Of a stretch of DNA of 53,256 bases, positions 7,527 to 14,610 are shown in pieces. The DNA is taken from positions 1 through 53,256 of the forward strand of contig CAJXMR010000012.1 in the NCBI GenBank assembly GCA_913056305.1, in the 5' to 3' direction. Origin of the DNA: an uncultured Ralstonia sp. (GTDB lineage: Bacteria > Pseudomonadota > Gammaproteobacteria > Burkholderiales > Burkholderiaceae). Every line of letters begins with the position of its first letter. Within the stretch, counting starts at the first letter, position 1. The notes under the pieces are model-generated. The model searched no databases. It worked only from the letters and a program-made list of their open reading frames with translations, and was not told the DNA's origin. Made by a program: the position numbers and the translations under genes.

Positions 7527-8876
7527 ATGACGACTGGGCGTGCACTGTTCAAGCCAGCAGCAGCGCTGTGGCTTGCGTTCACCTGTTTGCTGTTGCCGAC
7601 GGCACATGCGAACCCGCTGTTTGCCCGGCAGACCGGGCTCAATTGCGCGTCGTGCCACACCATCTATCCGGAACTCACGCCGTTCGGCCGGAAATTCAAG
7701 CTGACCGGATACACGATGGGGGAGCGCGAGAAGGTACCGCTGGCGTTGATGACCGTCGTTTCCAGAAACTCAATCGCTGACGACACCAACAAGTCAAACG
7801 GAACGCCGCTCTTTGCGAAGAACAAGGATTTCGTGCTGGAGGCCATCAGCATCTTTAGCGGCGGGAAATTCACCGACAACGCCGGCGCATTTGTCCAGTG
7901 GACATACAACAACATCACCACCGCGGACAACCTCAATTTTGCCGGGCATGGCGCGCTCGACAATACCGATCTGCGCCTCGTGAAAAAATTCGGCTCCGAA
8001 GAGAAGCCGACCGTCATCGGCCTGACGGTGCACAACAACCCCACCGTGCAGGATGTCTACAACACCGCGCCGGCCTGGAGTTTCCCTTACTGGAGCCCGA
8101 GTGTTGCCGCACCGGGCCGCGGCACCCCGACCTTTCTCGAGCGGGGCGTGCGCGTCGCGGGCATCGGCGCATATACGTACCTCTTTGATTCGCTGTACTT
8201 AGAGGGGACGTCATATCAGACGGCAAAAGGATGGCTCTCGGCATTGCAACTCGGTAACCCGGACAATCAACGGGTGTTGCTCACCGGCGCCAATCCGTAT
8301 TGGCGCATTGCCTATACCCTCGGCGATGAACACCAGAATCTATCGCTGGGGCACTTTGGCACCATTGCCGACGTTGCAACACCCGAATCCGGATTGCCAG
8401 CGGACCAATTCCACGACCTGGGATTCGACGCGCAATTCCAATACATCTCCCCGGATGATCATCACATCATCAGCGCCCAGGCGACCTACATCGACGAGCG
8501 AACGAAATGGCGCACGGGTTTCCCCAACGGGCTCAACGACAACCCCACGTCCAAGCTGCGCTCCGCCCGCGCCAAGGCAACCTACGTGTACGACCACACC
8601 TACGGCGTGACCGCCGGAGTGTTCAAGGTGACGGGCGATCCTGACTTCTTAAGATTCGGCTCCACCACGGGCACGCCGGATACCACGGGCTACATCGTCG
8701 AACTCGACTGGTGGCCGAAGTTCAAGGTCCCATTCGATCCGCAAATGAATGTTCGACTCGGCATTCAGTACACGGGCTACACAAAGTTCTTGGGCAGCTC
8801 CGCCAATTACGACGGCACCATGCGCAGGGCCCGCGATAACAACACGTTGTTCTTTTTCGCCTGGTTCATGTTCTAG
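7527..8876 (+). CDS. Outer-membrane monoheme cytochrome-porin fusion (Cyc2-like)
   Basis: 449 residues. The signal peptide ends TAHA (residues 1-28). Next comes a single c-type heme site C40-A-S-C43-H44 in the context FARQTGLNC..CH..YPELTPFGRKFKLTGYT. That context closely follows the N-terminus of Cyc2 fused cytochrome-porins, the outer-membrane Fe(II) oxidases of acidophilic and neutrophilic iron oxidisers. The remaining ~390 residues are alternating amphipathic strands ending in FFFAWFMF, consistent with a porin-size barrel. By analogy the heme sits in or under the pore and passes electrons from outside to the periplasm; the donor cannot be read here. ATG has AGGGGAAA upstream. HiPIP follows 117 bases later on the same strand. 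The region looks less GC-rich than its neighbours, compatible with transfer. Confidence 0.75.
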   Translation: MTTGRALFKPAAALWLAFTCLLLPTAHANPLFARQTGLNCASCHTIYPELTPFGRKFKLTGYTMGEREKVPLALMTVVSRNSIADDTNKSNGTPLFAKNKDFVLEAISIFSGGKFTDNAGAFVQWTYNNITTADNLNFAGHGALDNTDLRLVKKFGSEEKPTVIGLTVHNNPTVQDVYNTAPAWSFPYWSPSVAAPGRGTPTFLERGVRVAGIGAYTYLFDSLYLEGTSYQTAKGWLSALQLGNPDNQRVLLTGANPYWRIAYTLGDEHQNLSLGHFGTIADVATPESGLPADQFHDLGFDAQFQYISPDDHHIISAQATYIDERTKWRTGFPNGLNDNPTSKLRSARAKATYVYDHTYGVTAGVFKVTGDPDFLRFGSTTGTPDTTGYIVELDWWPKFKVPFDPQMNVRLGIQYTGYTKFLGSSANYDGTMRRARDNNTLFFFAWFMF

Positions 8877-8993
8877 GCACGCGGAGAACCATACGCCGTT
8901 CATTTTCAGATGTCCCTGCAGGTTCGGCGTATCGAAACGGACATGACGTGTGTCGTCACTGTCGCAACCGGCAGCAATTAGGGAGCGCAGGCC

Positions 8994-9281
8994 ATGAACC
9001 CAACCAAGACCATCTCGCGCCGGACCATGCTGCGCCGAAGTGCCAGCGTGGCAGGCACCATCGTGCTGGCCCCGATCGTGTTCTACCCTCGGTGTGCCCA
9101 GGCCAGCGCTGGCAACAAGGCGATGCTCCACTACCAGGACAGCCCCAACAACGGCCAGAAGTGCTCGGATTGCACGGCGTTCAAGCCGGGGCCCGAATCC
9201 GCGCCCGACACGGGCACGTGCAAGGTCATCGGTGGCCCCGTCAGCCCGACCGGCTGGTGCATGGCGTTCTCGCGCCGCTAG
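8994..9281 (+). CDS. High-potential iron-sulfur protein (HiPIP), Tat-exported
   Basis: 95 residues. A twin-arginine signal (SRRTMLRRS then a hydrophobic stretch to about residue 38) indicates export of a folded, cofactor-loaded protein. The mature part has the HiPIP cysteine pattern C57-x2-C60, C76, C89, with the family-like SPTGWCMAF ending, which binds one [4Fe-4S] cluster of high potential. HiPIPs are soluble periplasmic electron carriers that feed photosynthetic reaction centres or terminal oxidases; Iro of Acidithiobacillus is one. Its position just after the cytochrome-porin suggests it takes electrons from it. The gene converges on the minus-strand locus with a 26-base gap. Confidence 0.9.
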   Translation: MNPTKTISRRTMLRRSASVAGTIVLAPIVFYPRCAQASAGNKAMLHYQDSPNNGQKCSDCTAFKPGPESAPDTGTCKVIGGPVSPTGWCMAFSRR

Positions 9282-9307
9282 GGCTTGGGGCTTGCGCGAA
9301 CGACGCA

Positions 9308-9940
9308 CTACATGGCGGTCGACAGCCGCCGGTAGTGCGCCATCACCGCCGGCACGTAGGATTGCGTCTCCGCAAAGGCTGGAATCCTGTAGCCGGCGCG
9401 GATCACCGCGTTCTCGCCGGCGTTGTAGGCCGCCAGGGCCAGCTCGATGTTGCCGCCAAACAGGTCCAGCAGCAGGCGCAGATACTGCGCGCCGGCATGC
9501 ACGTTGGTGCGTGGATCAAACAGATCGCCCGTCGCAAAGCGCCGGGCGGTTTCCGGCATGAGCTGCATGAGGCCGCGCGCGCCCTTCCTGGACACGGCGC
9601 GCGGGTTGAAGCCCGATTCGACCGCGATGATGGCCTGCAGCAGTTCGGGCTGGACATTCCACTTGCGGCCGGCTTCCGAAATGATGTCGCCAAAGCGGGA
9701 CATGTCGATCACGCCGGTGCCGGCCGCGTGCGCGCTCTCGGCCCCAGCCGAAGCGGGCTCCGATTGCTTGGCGACAATCACGCGCAAGCCCGGGCTGCGC
9801 GAGCTGGTCGGCAAGTTGGTGAGGACCACCGTGCCGTCCGCCCGCACCGTGCCGAAGATCTGCGCCTGCACCGGCTGCGCCCATGCCATGCCCACGGCCA
9901 GGGCCGTGGCCAGCGCGGCGCCCGTGAGCGATGCATGCAT
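9308..9940 (-). CDS. Exported lytic transglycosylase (SLT/Slt70-like catalytic domain)
   Basis: 210 residues from the ATG at 9940, chosen because it opens a signal peptide (ATALAVGMAWAQPVQAQ). Residues ~27-60 resemble a small DUF4124-like strand region (IFGTVRADGTVVLTNLP). The catalytic domain holds Glu108 in AIIAVESGFNPRAVS, GLMQLMPETA and LALAAYNAGENAV, the three standard SLT motifs. It cleaves peptidoglycan glycan strands in the periplasm, and such enzymes are often encoded beside envelope-spanning machines to open the wall. It is the last gene of the long minus-strand run, 19 bases after the Sco gene, so a role in assembly of the neighbouring secretion system is plausible but unproven. 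Confidence 0.9.
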   Translation of the reverse strand: MHASLTGAALATALAVGMAWAQPVQAQIFGTVRADGTVVLTNLPTSSRSPGLRVIVAKQSEPASAGAESAHAAGTGVIDMSRFGDIISEAGRKWNVQPELLQAIIAVESGFNPRAVSRKGARGLMQLMPETARRFATGDLFDPRTNVHAGAQYLRLLLDLFGGNIELALAAYNAGENAVIRAGYRIPAFAETQSYVPAVMAHYRRLSTAM

Positions 9941-9959
9941 CTGCGCCCCCACCAGTGCG

Positions 9960-10583
9960 TCAATGCGCCGCGACGAGCATGTGGAACGAATCGAGCAGCT
10001 CGTCAGCCGTGGCAAAGCCGTCGATACGCAGCCAGTCCTTGCCCGGCGCGGCGCGCAGCAGCACCACCGGGTTGTGGTCCATCTTGTCCTCCCGGAACAC
10101 GTTGAAGGCCTTCTGCGCCGCCACGCTGGCGGCCAGCGTGCCGGTGTAATGCTGCCATTCCGGCCCCGCGCCAAACTTGGCCGCATAGGCGCGCAGGCGT
10201 TCGGGTGTGTCGTTCTCCGGATCGATCGAGATCGACACCAGGTGCACCTTGTCCCGGTCGGCGCCGAGCTTGCTCTGCAGTTGGGACAGCGTCTGGCTGA
10301 TCACCGGACAGATCGACGTGCAGGTGGTGTAGATGAACGTCAGCACCACGGGCCGCCCATCATTGATCTCGTCCTTGAACGACACGGTGCGATTGTCGTC
10401 ACGCACCAGCATCACGTCGGGCAGGTTGTAGGCCACCTGCGACATCTTCATGTTGCGCATCATGTGATGGTGCGCATGCGGATCGGTCTCGTCGTGCGCC
10501 GACGCCGGCGGCGCCGAGATCCCAACCATGGCGGCTGCCGCCAGTGCGGCCAGGCGCATGGATACGCGCAAAACAGGGTTCAT
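9960..10583 (-). CDS. SCO1/SenC-family copper chaperone
   Basis: 207 residues. Signal peptide to about residue 29, then a His/Met-rich stretch HDETDPHAHHHMMRNMKM (30-47) likely to bind copper. The thioredoxin-like Sco domain has the CxxxC copper site C88-T-S-I-C92 in TFIYTTCTSICP and the conserved His170 in KMDHNPVV. Sco proteins deliver copper to, or reduce the thiols of, the CuA site of cytochrome oxidase, and some serve other periplasmic cuproenzymes. In this locus the multicopper-oxidase-like proteins are obvious possible clients. The ATG at 10583 has GGAGGG nearby. A 140-base gap separates it from the preceding gene, so it may have its own promoter. Confidence 0.9.
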   Translation of the reverse strand: MNPVLRVSMRLAALAAAAMVGISAPPASAHDETDPHAHHHMMRNMKMSQVAYNLPDVMLVRDDNRTVSFKDEINDGRPVVLTFIYTTCTSICPVISQTLSQLQSKLGADRDKVHLVSISIDPENDTPERLRAYAAKFGAGPEWQHYTGTLAASVAAQKAFNVFREDKMDHNPVVLLRAAPGKDWLRIDGFATADELLDSFHMLVAAH

Positions 10584-10723
10584 GTTGCCCTCCGGGCTGG
10601 ATGGTTCTCCTCTTCATTGTGGACATCCACACAACGGATCGGCAGGAGGATCACCCCACCGGGCCGGTAGGGAAATCCAGCCGCGGCGCTACCGTGCAAC
10701 AGGGGTGTCGCGACGCAGCGTTG

Positions 10724-12376
10724 CTAGGGCACGATCCAGTCACCATCCGCGGCGATGCGCGTCCCGCTGGCCTCGGAAAAATGCACCATATACCCGCCCT
10801 TGGAGGCGAAACGCTGCCCAGGCGCGAGGCTCAGGCGCGGGTAGTAGCCGGTGATGACCCGGCGCTCGACCATGTCTTCGAAGATCTCCACGAGATGGTC
10901 GCGCACGAAGGTATCGGCCATGTGGCCCAAGGTCTCGGCAAGCAGCCCGCACGCCAGGAACGTGTCGGCCTGCACCTGTTCGTCCACGATCGGGATATGC
11001 CGGATCGCAAACCACCCGAGCGCGTAGTCGACGCGCACGCGCCTGCGCTCCGGCAGGTCGAATGGATAGGCGATGTGTGTCACGTCGCGCCAGCTCGCCG
11101 GCAACGGCGCACGCTCAAGGCCGCCCATCAGCCCCGAGATGAACACGGTATGCGGCGGCACAGTCTTGCCCAGCGCAGCGAGATCGGCCGGGCGCAGCCA
11201 GAGGACCAGCGCATCGTCGCGGCGCATGCCGCCCAGCGCCTTCGCCAGGCTCTCGCCCGGTGCCAGCGCGCGACTCGTCACGTCGATGCCCCGCTCCTGC
11301 AGCCTCCGGGCCAGTGCCCGCGCGCCGGCTTCGCCGTTGTCGCCGCTGCGGTAGACCTGGCGCACGGCCTTGAGCGCATGGTTGCGGACCGCATCGCCGA
11401 TTTCCGTGGCGAACAGCCCGGCCTCCAGCAACACGCCGCGCGAGAAATACAGCGCGTAGAAGTCGTCATGGCCGGTCTCGGGAACCTCGACGTTCGGAAA
11501 CAGGCACGGCACCGCGGCACGCTCGCAGAATGCGCTCACGGGCGCCCAGTTCTTGCCGCCCAGCCCCGAGATCACGGCAAAGACCGGCTCGGCAGCCATA
11601 TGCTGCTCGAGTTGCGTCCCCCACGTTTCCGGCGGCCCGCGCAGGTCCCAGACGTGCAGTTGCCATTGCCGGTTGACCATGTACATCATCTTGCGCGACG
11701 ACCGCAGCGGCGGCGTGGCGCCAAACGGAAACGCGTTCTTTTCCGCAACGTAGTGCTCCAGCACGTCCAGCATGCCCTGGCGCTTCACCGGATCAGCGTC
11801 CGGCGTGATGATCGTCGCAAAGTGCAGCACACCGTCGCCCACGCCAGGCGCACGGCGCGGGTCGAGCCGCTTCAGATAGGCGATCAAGGCCGCCATCTCG
11901 CTGTCGTCCAGCGCGAAATGCGGCATCAGATAGTTGAGGGGTCGCCCCTGGGCATCGATCCCGTCACGGATCGCCCGTGCCAGCGTCGCATCGGTGTACG
12001 GCTCGTGATCGCTGCGCATGGTCTCGACGTAGGGGATATCGAGGTCCTCGGCGCTTTTGGCGGACGGGTGGAACAAATACCGGCCGGTGATCGGCGGGAT
12101 GTTCGTCAAGCCCGATTTCGAGCCGAGGCCGCTGCGCCGATGGCAGTTGACACAGGCTGCCGCCGCGCCGTCCATGCGCAGGCCGCCGTCACGCATGGCC
12201 TCCAGAGGCGCGCCGGAGGGAAGCACGCCCTGGCGGAAGATCGCCTCGCCCGGGTCGGTCGAGATTGCGCTGCCCGCCGGGCCCGCAGGCACGGCGAGCA
12301 ATGTGATGGAACACGCCGCAAGCAGCGCGCGGAAACCCGCTTTCCACCTGCGCCGGCTGCCATGCAGAGGGGTCAC
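10724..12376 (-). CDS. Exported cytochrome c / periplasmic-binding-protein fusion
   Basis: 550 residues. GTG at 12376 chosen for the GGAGG seven bases upstream; a signal peptide covers residues ~10-37. Residues ~40-170 are a class I cytochrome c domain: heme site C75-V-N-C78-H79 and likely axial Met151 in LNYLMPHFALDDSEM. From ~185 onward the sequence looks like a type I periplasmic ligand-binding fold of the amino-acid/Leu-Ile-Val kind (VFAVISGLGGKNWAPV, FCERAAVPCLFPNVE, ALVLWLRPADLAALG, VFISGLMGG). Such fusions occur near periplasmic dehydrogenases and cytochromes, but their function is not established. Here it lies 15 bases after a LolA-like gene, in line with the redox proteins. No transporter genes are nearby, so it is probably a sensor or electron carrier and not an importer subunit. 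Confidence 0.8.
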   Translation of the reverse strand: MTPLHGSRRRWKAGFRALLAACSITLLAVPAGPAGSAISTDPGEAIFRQGVLPSGAPLEAMRDGGLRMDGAAAACVNCHRRSGLGSKSGLTNIPPITGRYLFHPSAKSAEDLDIPYVETMRSDHEPYTDATLARAIRDGIDAQGRPLNYLMPHFALDDSEMAALIAYLKRLDPRRAPGVGDGVLHFATIITPDADPVKRQGMLDVLEHYVAEKNAFPFGATPPLRSSRKMMYMVNRQWQLHVWDLRGPPETWGTQLEQHMAAEPVFAVISGLGGKNWAPVSAFCERAAVPCLFPNVEVPETGHDDFYALYFSRGVLLEAGLFATEIGDAVRNHALKAVRQVYRSGDNGEAGARALARRLQERGIDVTSRALAPGESLAKALGGMRRDDALVLWLRPADLAALGKTVPPHTVFISGLMGGLERAPLPASWRDVTHIAYPFDLPERRRVRVDYALGWFAIRHIPIVDEQVQADTFLACGLLAETLGHMADTFVRDHLVEIFEDMVERRVITGYYPRLSLAPGQRFASKGGYMVHFSEASGTRIAADGDWIVP

Positions 12377-12391
12377 GGCGCGCCTCCGTTG

Positions 12392-13225
12392 CTATTGAGC
12401 AGGCACGCTGCGCGGCATAGGGGAACCCGGCCCGGTGTCCGGACGCACCTCCACCGAGCGGCTGTGGTCGGACGAGACCAGTGGCCGAGCGAACAAGCTG
12501 TCGTCCAATTTAGGGTTGAACTGCACCTTGTCGATCATGATCTTGTCGCCTGCCTGTCCGGGCCCCGCATTGCTTTCGATGAGCAGCGGCAGCTTGACGG
12601 ATTCGACGGTCTGGTAGTTGCGGTAGTACACGGTGATCCTGACCGGCTGCCCCTGCAGGCCACGCGCCTCGCGTTCGTACTTCAGCTCGAGGAATGTTTC
12701 CGCATCGACCCAGACATGGCGCACCGCACCGGATGGCATCCGCACACCCAGCCGAAACGCCTTGTGGCCGTCCACGTCTTCCGTGCCTTCCAGCTTGATC
12801 GCGATGCCCTTCTCGGCATGATCGATCAGCAGGCCATCAATGACCTGTTCGTCATGGGCAAACTTGAGCTCTTCCGGCGAGTACGGCTGCACAGTCGGGC
12901 CCTCGCCGCGCCGCATTGGACGTAGCTTCCAGCCTTGCGTGCCGTCGTAGACGCGCAAAGCCATGCGGTTCATCGAAACGATTTCGAAGCGGGTCTTGTT
13001 CGGGCGACTCATCGCCAGGACAAAGTGTGCGGGCGCGTTGGTGCTATCCACGTGCCCAACCCAGACCATTGTGTTGATCTTGCGCCATGCGTCTGCACCG
13101 CCACGCGCAGCGGCATTCTTCTCAACGATTTGCGCCACGGTAGGCATGCCTGCCGCGTTCTGCTCGGTACCGCCCGCGCAAGCTGAAAGGCATACAGCCA
13201 GCGCCAACGCTGCAATCCGTCTCAT
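12392..13225 (-). CDS. LolA-like protein (outer-membrane lipoprotein-sorting family), itself a lipoprotein
   Basis: 277 residues from the ATG at 13225. A short signal with lipobox LSAC (Cys16) predicts lipid anchoring. The rest is a LolA/LolB-like open-barrel domain of the COG2834 type, beginning VAQIVEKNAAARGGADAWR, with VYDGTQGWKLRP and GHKAFRLGVRMPSG. It is a clear paralogue of the next gene upstream in the operon, sharing the AARGG..AWR..NTMV start, VYDGTQGWK..RP, PEELK, HVWVDA.TFL and the DD.LF..P end. It is larger than housekeeping LolA and so unlikely to be the general lipoprotein carrier. A guess is a hydrophobic-ligand or lipoprotein carrier for this locus. Confidence 0.75.
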   Translation of the reverse strand: MRRIAALALAVCLSACAGGTEQNAAGMPTVAQIVEKNAAARGGADAWRKINTMVWVGHVDSTNAPAHFVLAMSRPNKTRFEIVSMNRMALRVYDGTQGWKLRPMRRGEGPTVQPYSPEELKFAHDEQVIDGLLIDHAEKGIAIKLEGTEDVDGHKAFRLGVRMPSGAVRHVWVDAETFLELKYEREARGLQGQPVRITVYYRNYQTVESVKLPLLIESNAGPGQAGDKIMIDKVQFNPKLDDSLFARPLVSSDHSRSVEVRPDTGPGSPMPRSVPAQ

Positions 13226-13255
13226 GATTGCAATCCCCCCGGTTTGCACGCCCAC

Positions 13256-14047
13256 TTAGTGGTGGCCAGCTTGCGCTCCCGTTTGCACACTTGCCAGTGC
13301 TGGCTTACTGAACAGCCCGTCGTCGACAGGTGAATTCACCGCCACGCGTTCGATGGTGATCTTGTGGGTCTGCTTGACGCCCTGCACCACCGTTTCGAGC
13401 ACATGCGGCACCTTCAGGCCGTGCTCGGTCCGGTAGTCACGAAGGTAGACGGCGACATCACGCATCTTGCCGTCAAGCCTGCGCGGCTCGCCATCGATCT
13501 TAATATCTAGGAACGTCGCCGCGTCGACCCACACGTGCTTGGTGGAACCGTCCTTCATGGTCAGTTTCAGCTTGTAGGCGCGGTGCCCCTCAACCATGTC
13601 CGTGCCGTTCATGGCGATCTGCGTGCCCTTGCTGGCGTAGTCCACCAGCGGTCCATCCAGTTCGGACGAGGCCGCGGCCGACTTCAGTTCCTCCGGCGTA
13701 TAAGGATCGACCTCGTCGCGGCCAAGGAAAGGCCTGACCTTCCAGCCCTGCGTACCGTCGTACACCTGCACCGCCGCCTGCCCTGCAAAACGGAGTTCGA
13801 GGCGATTCTTGTGAGGCCGCTTCATCGTCATCTCGAACGGCAGGGTCGAATTCTTCTTGCCGCCTGCGTCCATCTGCCCGGACATCACCATCGTATTGAC
13901 CGCGCGCCATGCCTGCAGGCCACCCCGCGCAGCAACGTTGCGCTCGGCAATCTGCGCCGCGCTGAGCCGGCCTGAATCAGCAGCCGCGGCGGCAGATGCG
14001 GCAAGCGCGCACGCCAGGCTCACTGCCAGCAAGTGAAAACGTGTCAT
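13256..14047 (-). CDS. LolA-like periplasmic protein (outer-membrane lipoprotein-sorting family)
   Basis: 263 residues. ATG at 14047 is preferred to the GTG just before it; GAGGGGG lies upstream. A cleavable signal peptide ends ASAAAAADS with no lipobox, so the protein is soluble, unlike its tandem paralogue downstream. The same domain follows: AAQIAERNVAARGGLQAWR, VYDGTQGWKVRPF, GHRAYKLKLTMKDGS, HVWVDAATFLDIK and DDGLFSKP. Proteins of this group often occur as one soluble and one anchored copy, like LolA/LolB. The pair may move a hydrophobic substrate or a dedicated lipoprotein, for example the one encoded just upstream. Gaps to neighbours are 30 and 48 bases, consistent with one operon. Confidence 0.75.
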   Translation of the reverse strand: MTRFHLLAVSLACALAASAAAAADSGRLSAAQIAERNVAARGGLQAWRAVNTMVMSGQMDAGGKKNSTLPFEMTMKRPHKNRLELRFAGQAAVQVYDGTQGWKVRPFLGRDEVDPYTPEELKSAAASSELDGPLVDYASKGTQIAMNGTDMVEGHRAYKLKLTMKDGSTKHVWVDAATFLDIKIDGEPRRLDGKMRDVAVYLRDYRTEHGLKVPHVLETVVQGVKQTHKITIERVAVNSPVDDGLFSKPALASVQTGAQAGHH

Positions 14048-14095
14048 CACAGCCCCCTCTTCATGTCTGGCGTATGGCCGGATGCCGTCGCCAGG

Positions 14096-14605
14096 TCACT
14101 CGACCATCAATCCATCCAGATGAAAAGCGCCGGCCACCACGTTGACGCGATCGCCGTGCTTGACCAGGTTGCCCTTGTTGGAAAACACCATCCAGTACAC
14201 CCTCCCCGGCTGCAGCTGCCCCGTCTGGCGCAATTGCCCGACGGTATCCATCGCGGGCACCTGCAGCAGCGCGCGGCTGCGCTGACCAAACAGATACGGC
14301 ATCACGTTTTTGTCCGCCAGCACCCTTGCTGCCGCCGGATCGATCACGCGGTAGCTGAGCCGGATCAGATTGCCCGACGCCGTCAGCCGCACGTGGGGTT
14401 CGTTGATGCCGGCGTAGGCACCGTAGTACAGCATTGCGTGGCCGGTCGCCTTCATCGGGAGGTAGGGCGAGTCCTTTTGCGCCTGAGCGACAGGGCCCGC
14501 CGTTCTGCCGCCGGGCCAGAACGGGGCGCTTGAACATGCGCCAAGCGCCGCCGCCACTGCCAGCCCTGCCATGAGCGCCATCGGCGCGTGGGTCCGCCCG
14601 CTCAT
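14096..14605 (-). CDS. Lipoprotein of unknown function
   Basis: 169 residues; ATG at 14605. The signal ends in lipobox LGAC (Cys24), then SSAPFWPGG. The mature part has no family I recognise: YLPMKATGHAMLYYGAYAG, RLSYRVIDPAAARVLAD, MPYLFGQRSRALLQVPAM and RVYWMVFSNKGNLVKHGDR. The last part, about strand-like with a GDRVNVVAG turn, may be a small beta sandwich. Its ribosome binding site (GGAGGG) overlaps the 3' end of the giant gene, which ends five bases before it, so the two are translationally close and probably functionally linked, for example as an outer-membrane anchor or assembly partner. It could be a client of the two LolA-like proteins. Confidence 0.75.
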   Translation of the reverse strand: MSGRTHAPMALMAGLAVAAALGACSSAPFWPGGRTAGPVAQAQKDSPYLPMKATGHAMLYYGAYAGINEPHVRLTASGNLIRLSYRVIDPAAARVLADKNVMPYLFGQRSRALLQVPAMDTVGQLRQTGQLQPGRVYWMVFSNKGNLVKHGDRVNVVAGAFHLDGLMVE

Positions 14606-14610
14606 GGCTG

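Noticed and set aside
10544..12925. 793-codon open frame on the plus strand
   Set aside because: Spans antisense to two clear minus-strand genes (cytochrome fusion and LolA-like) and the gap before them; a shadow.
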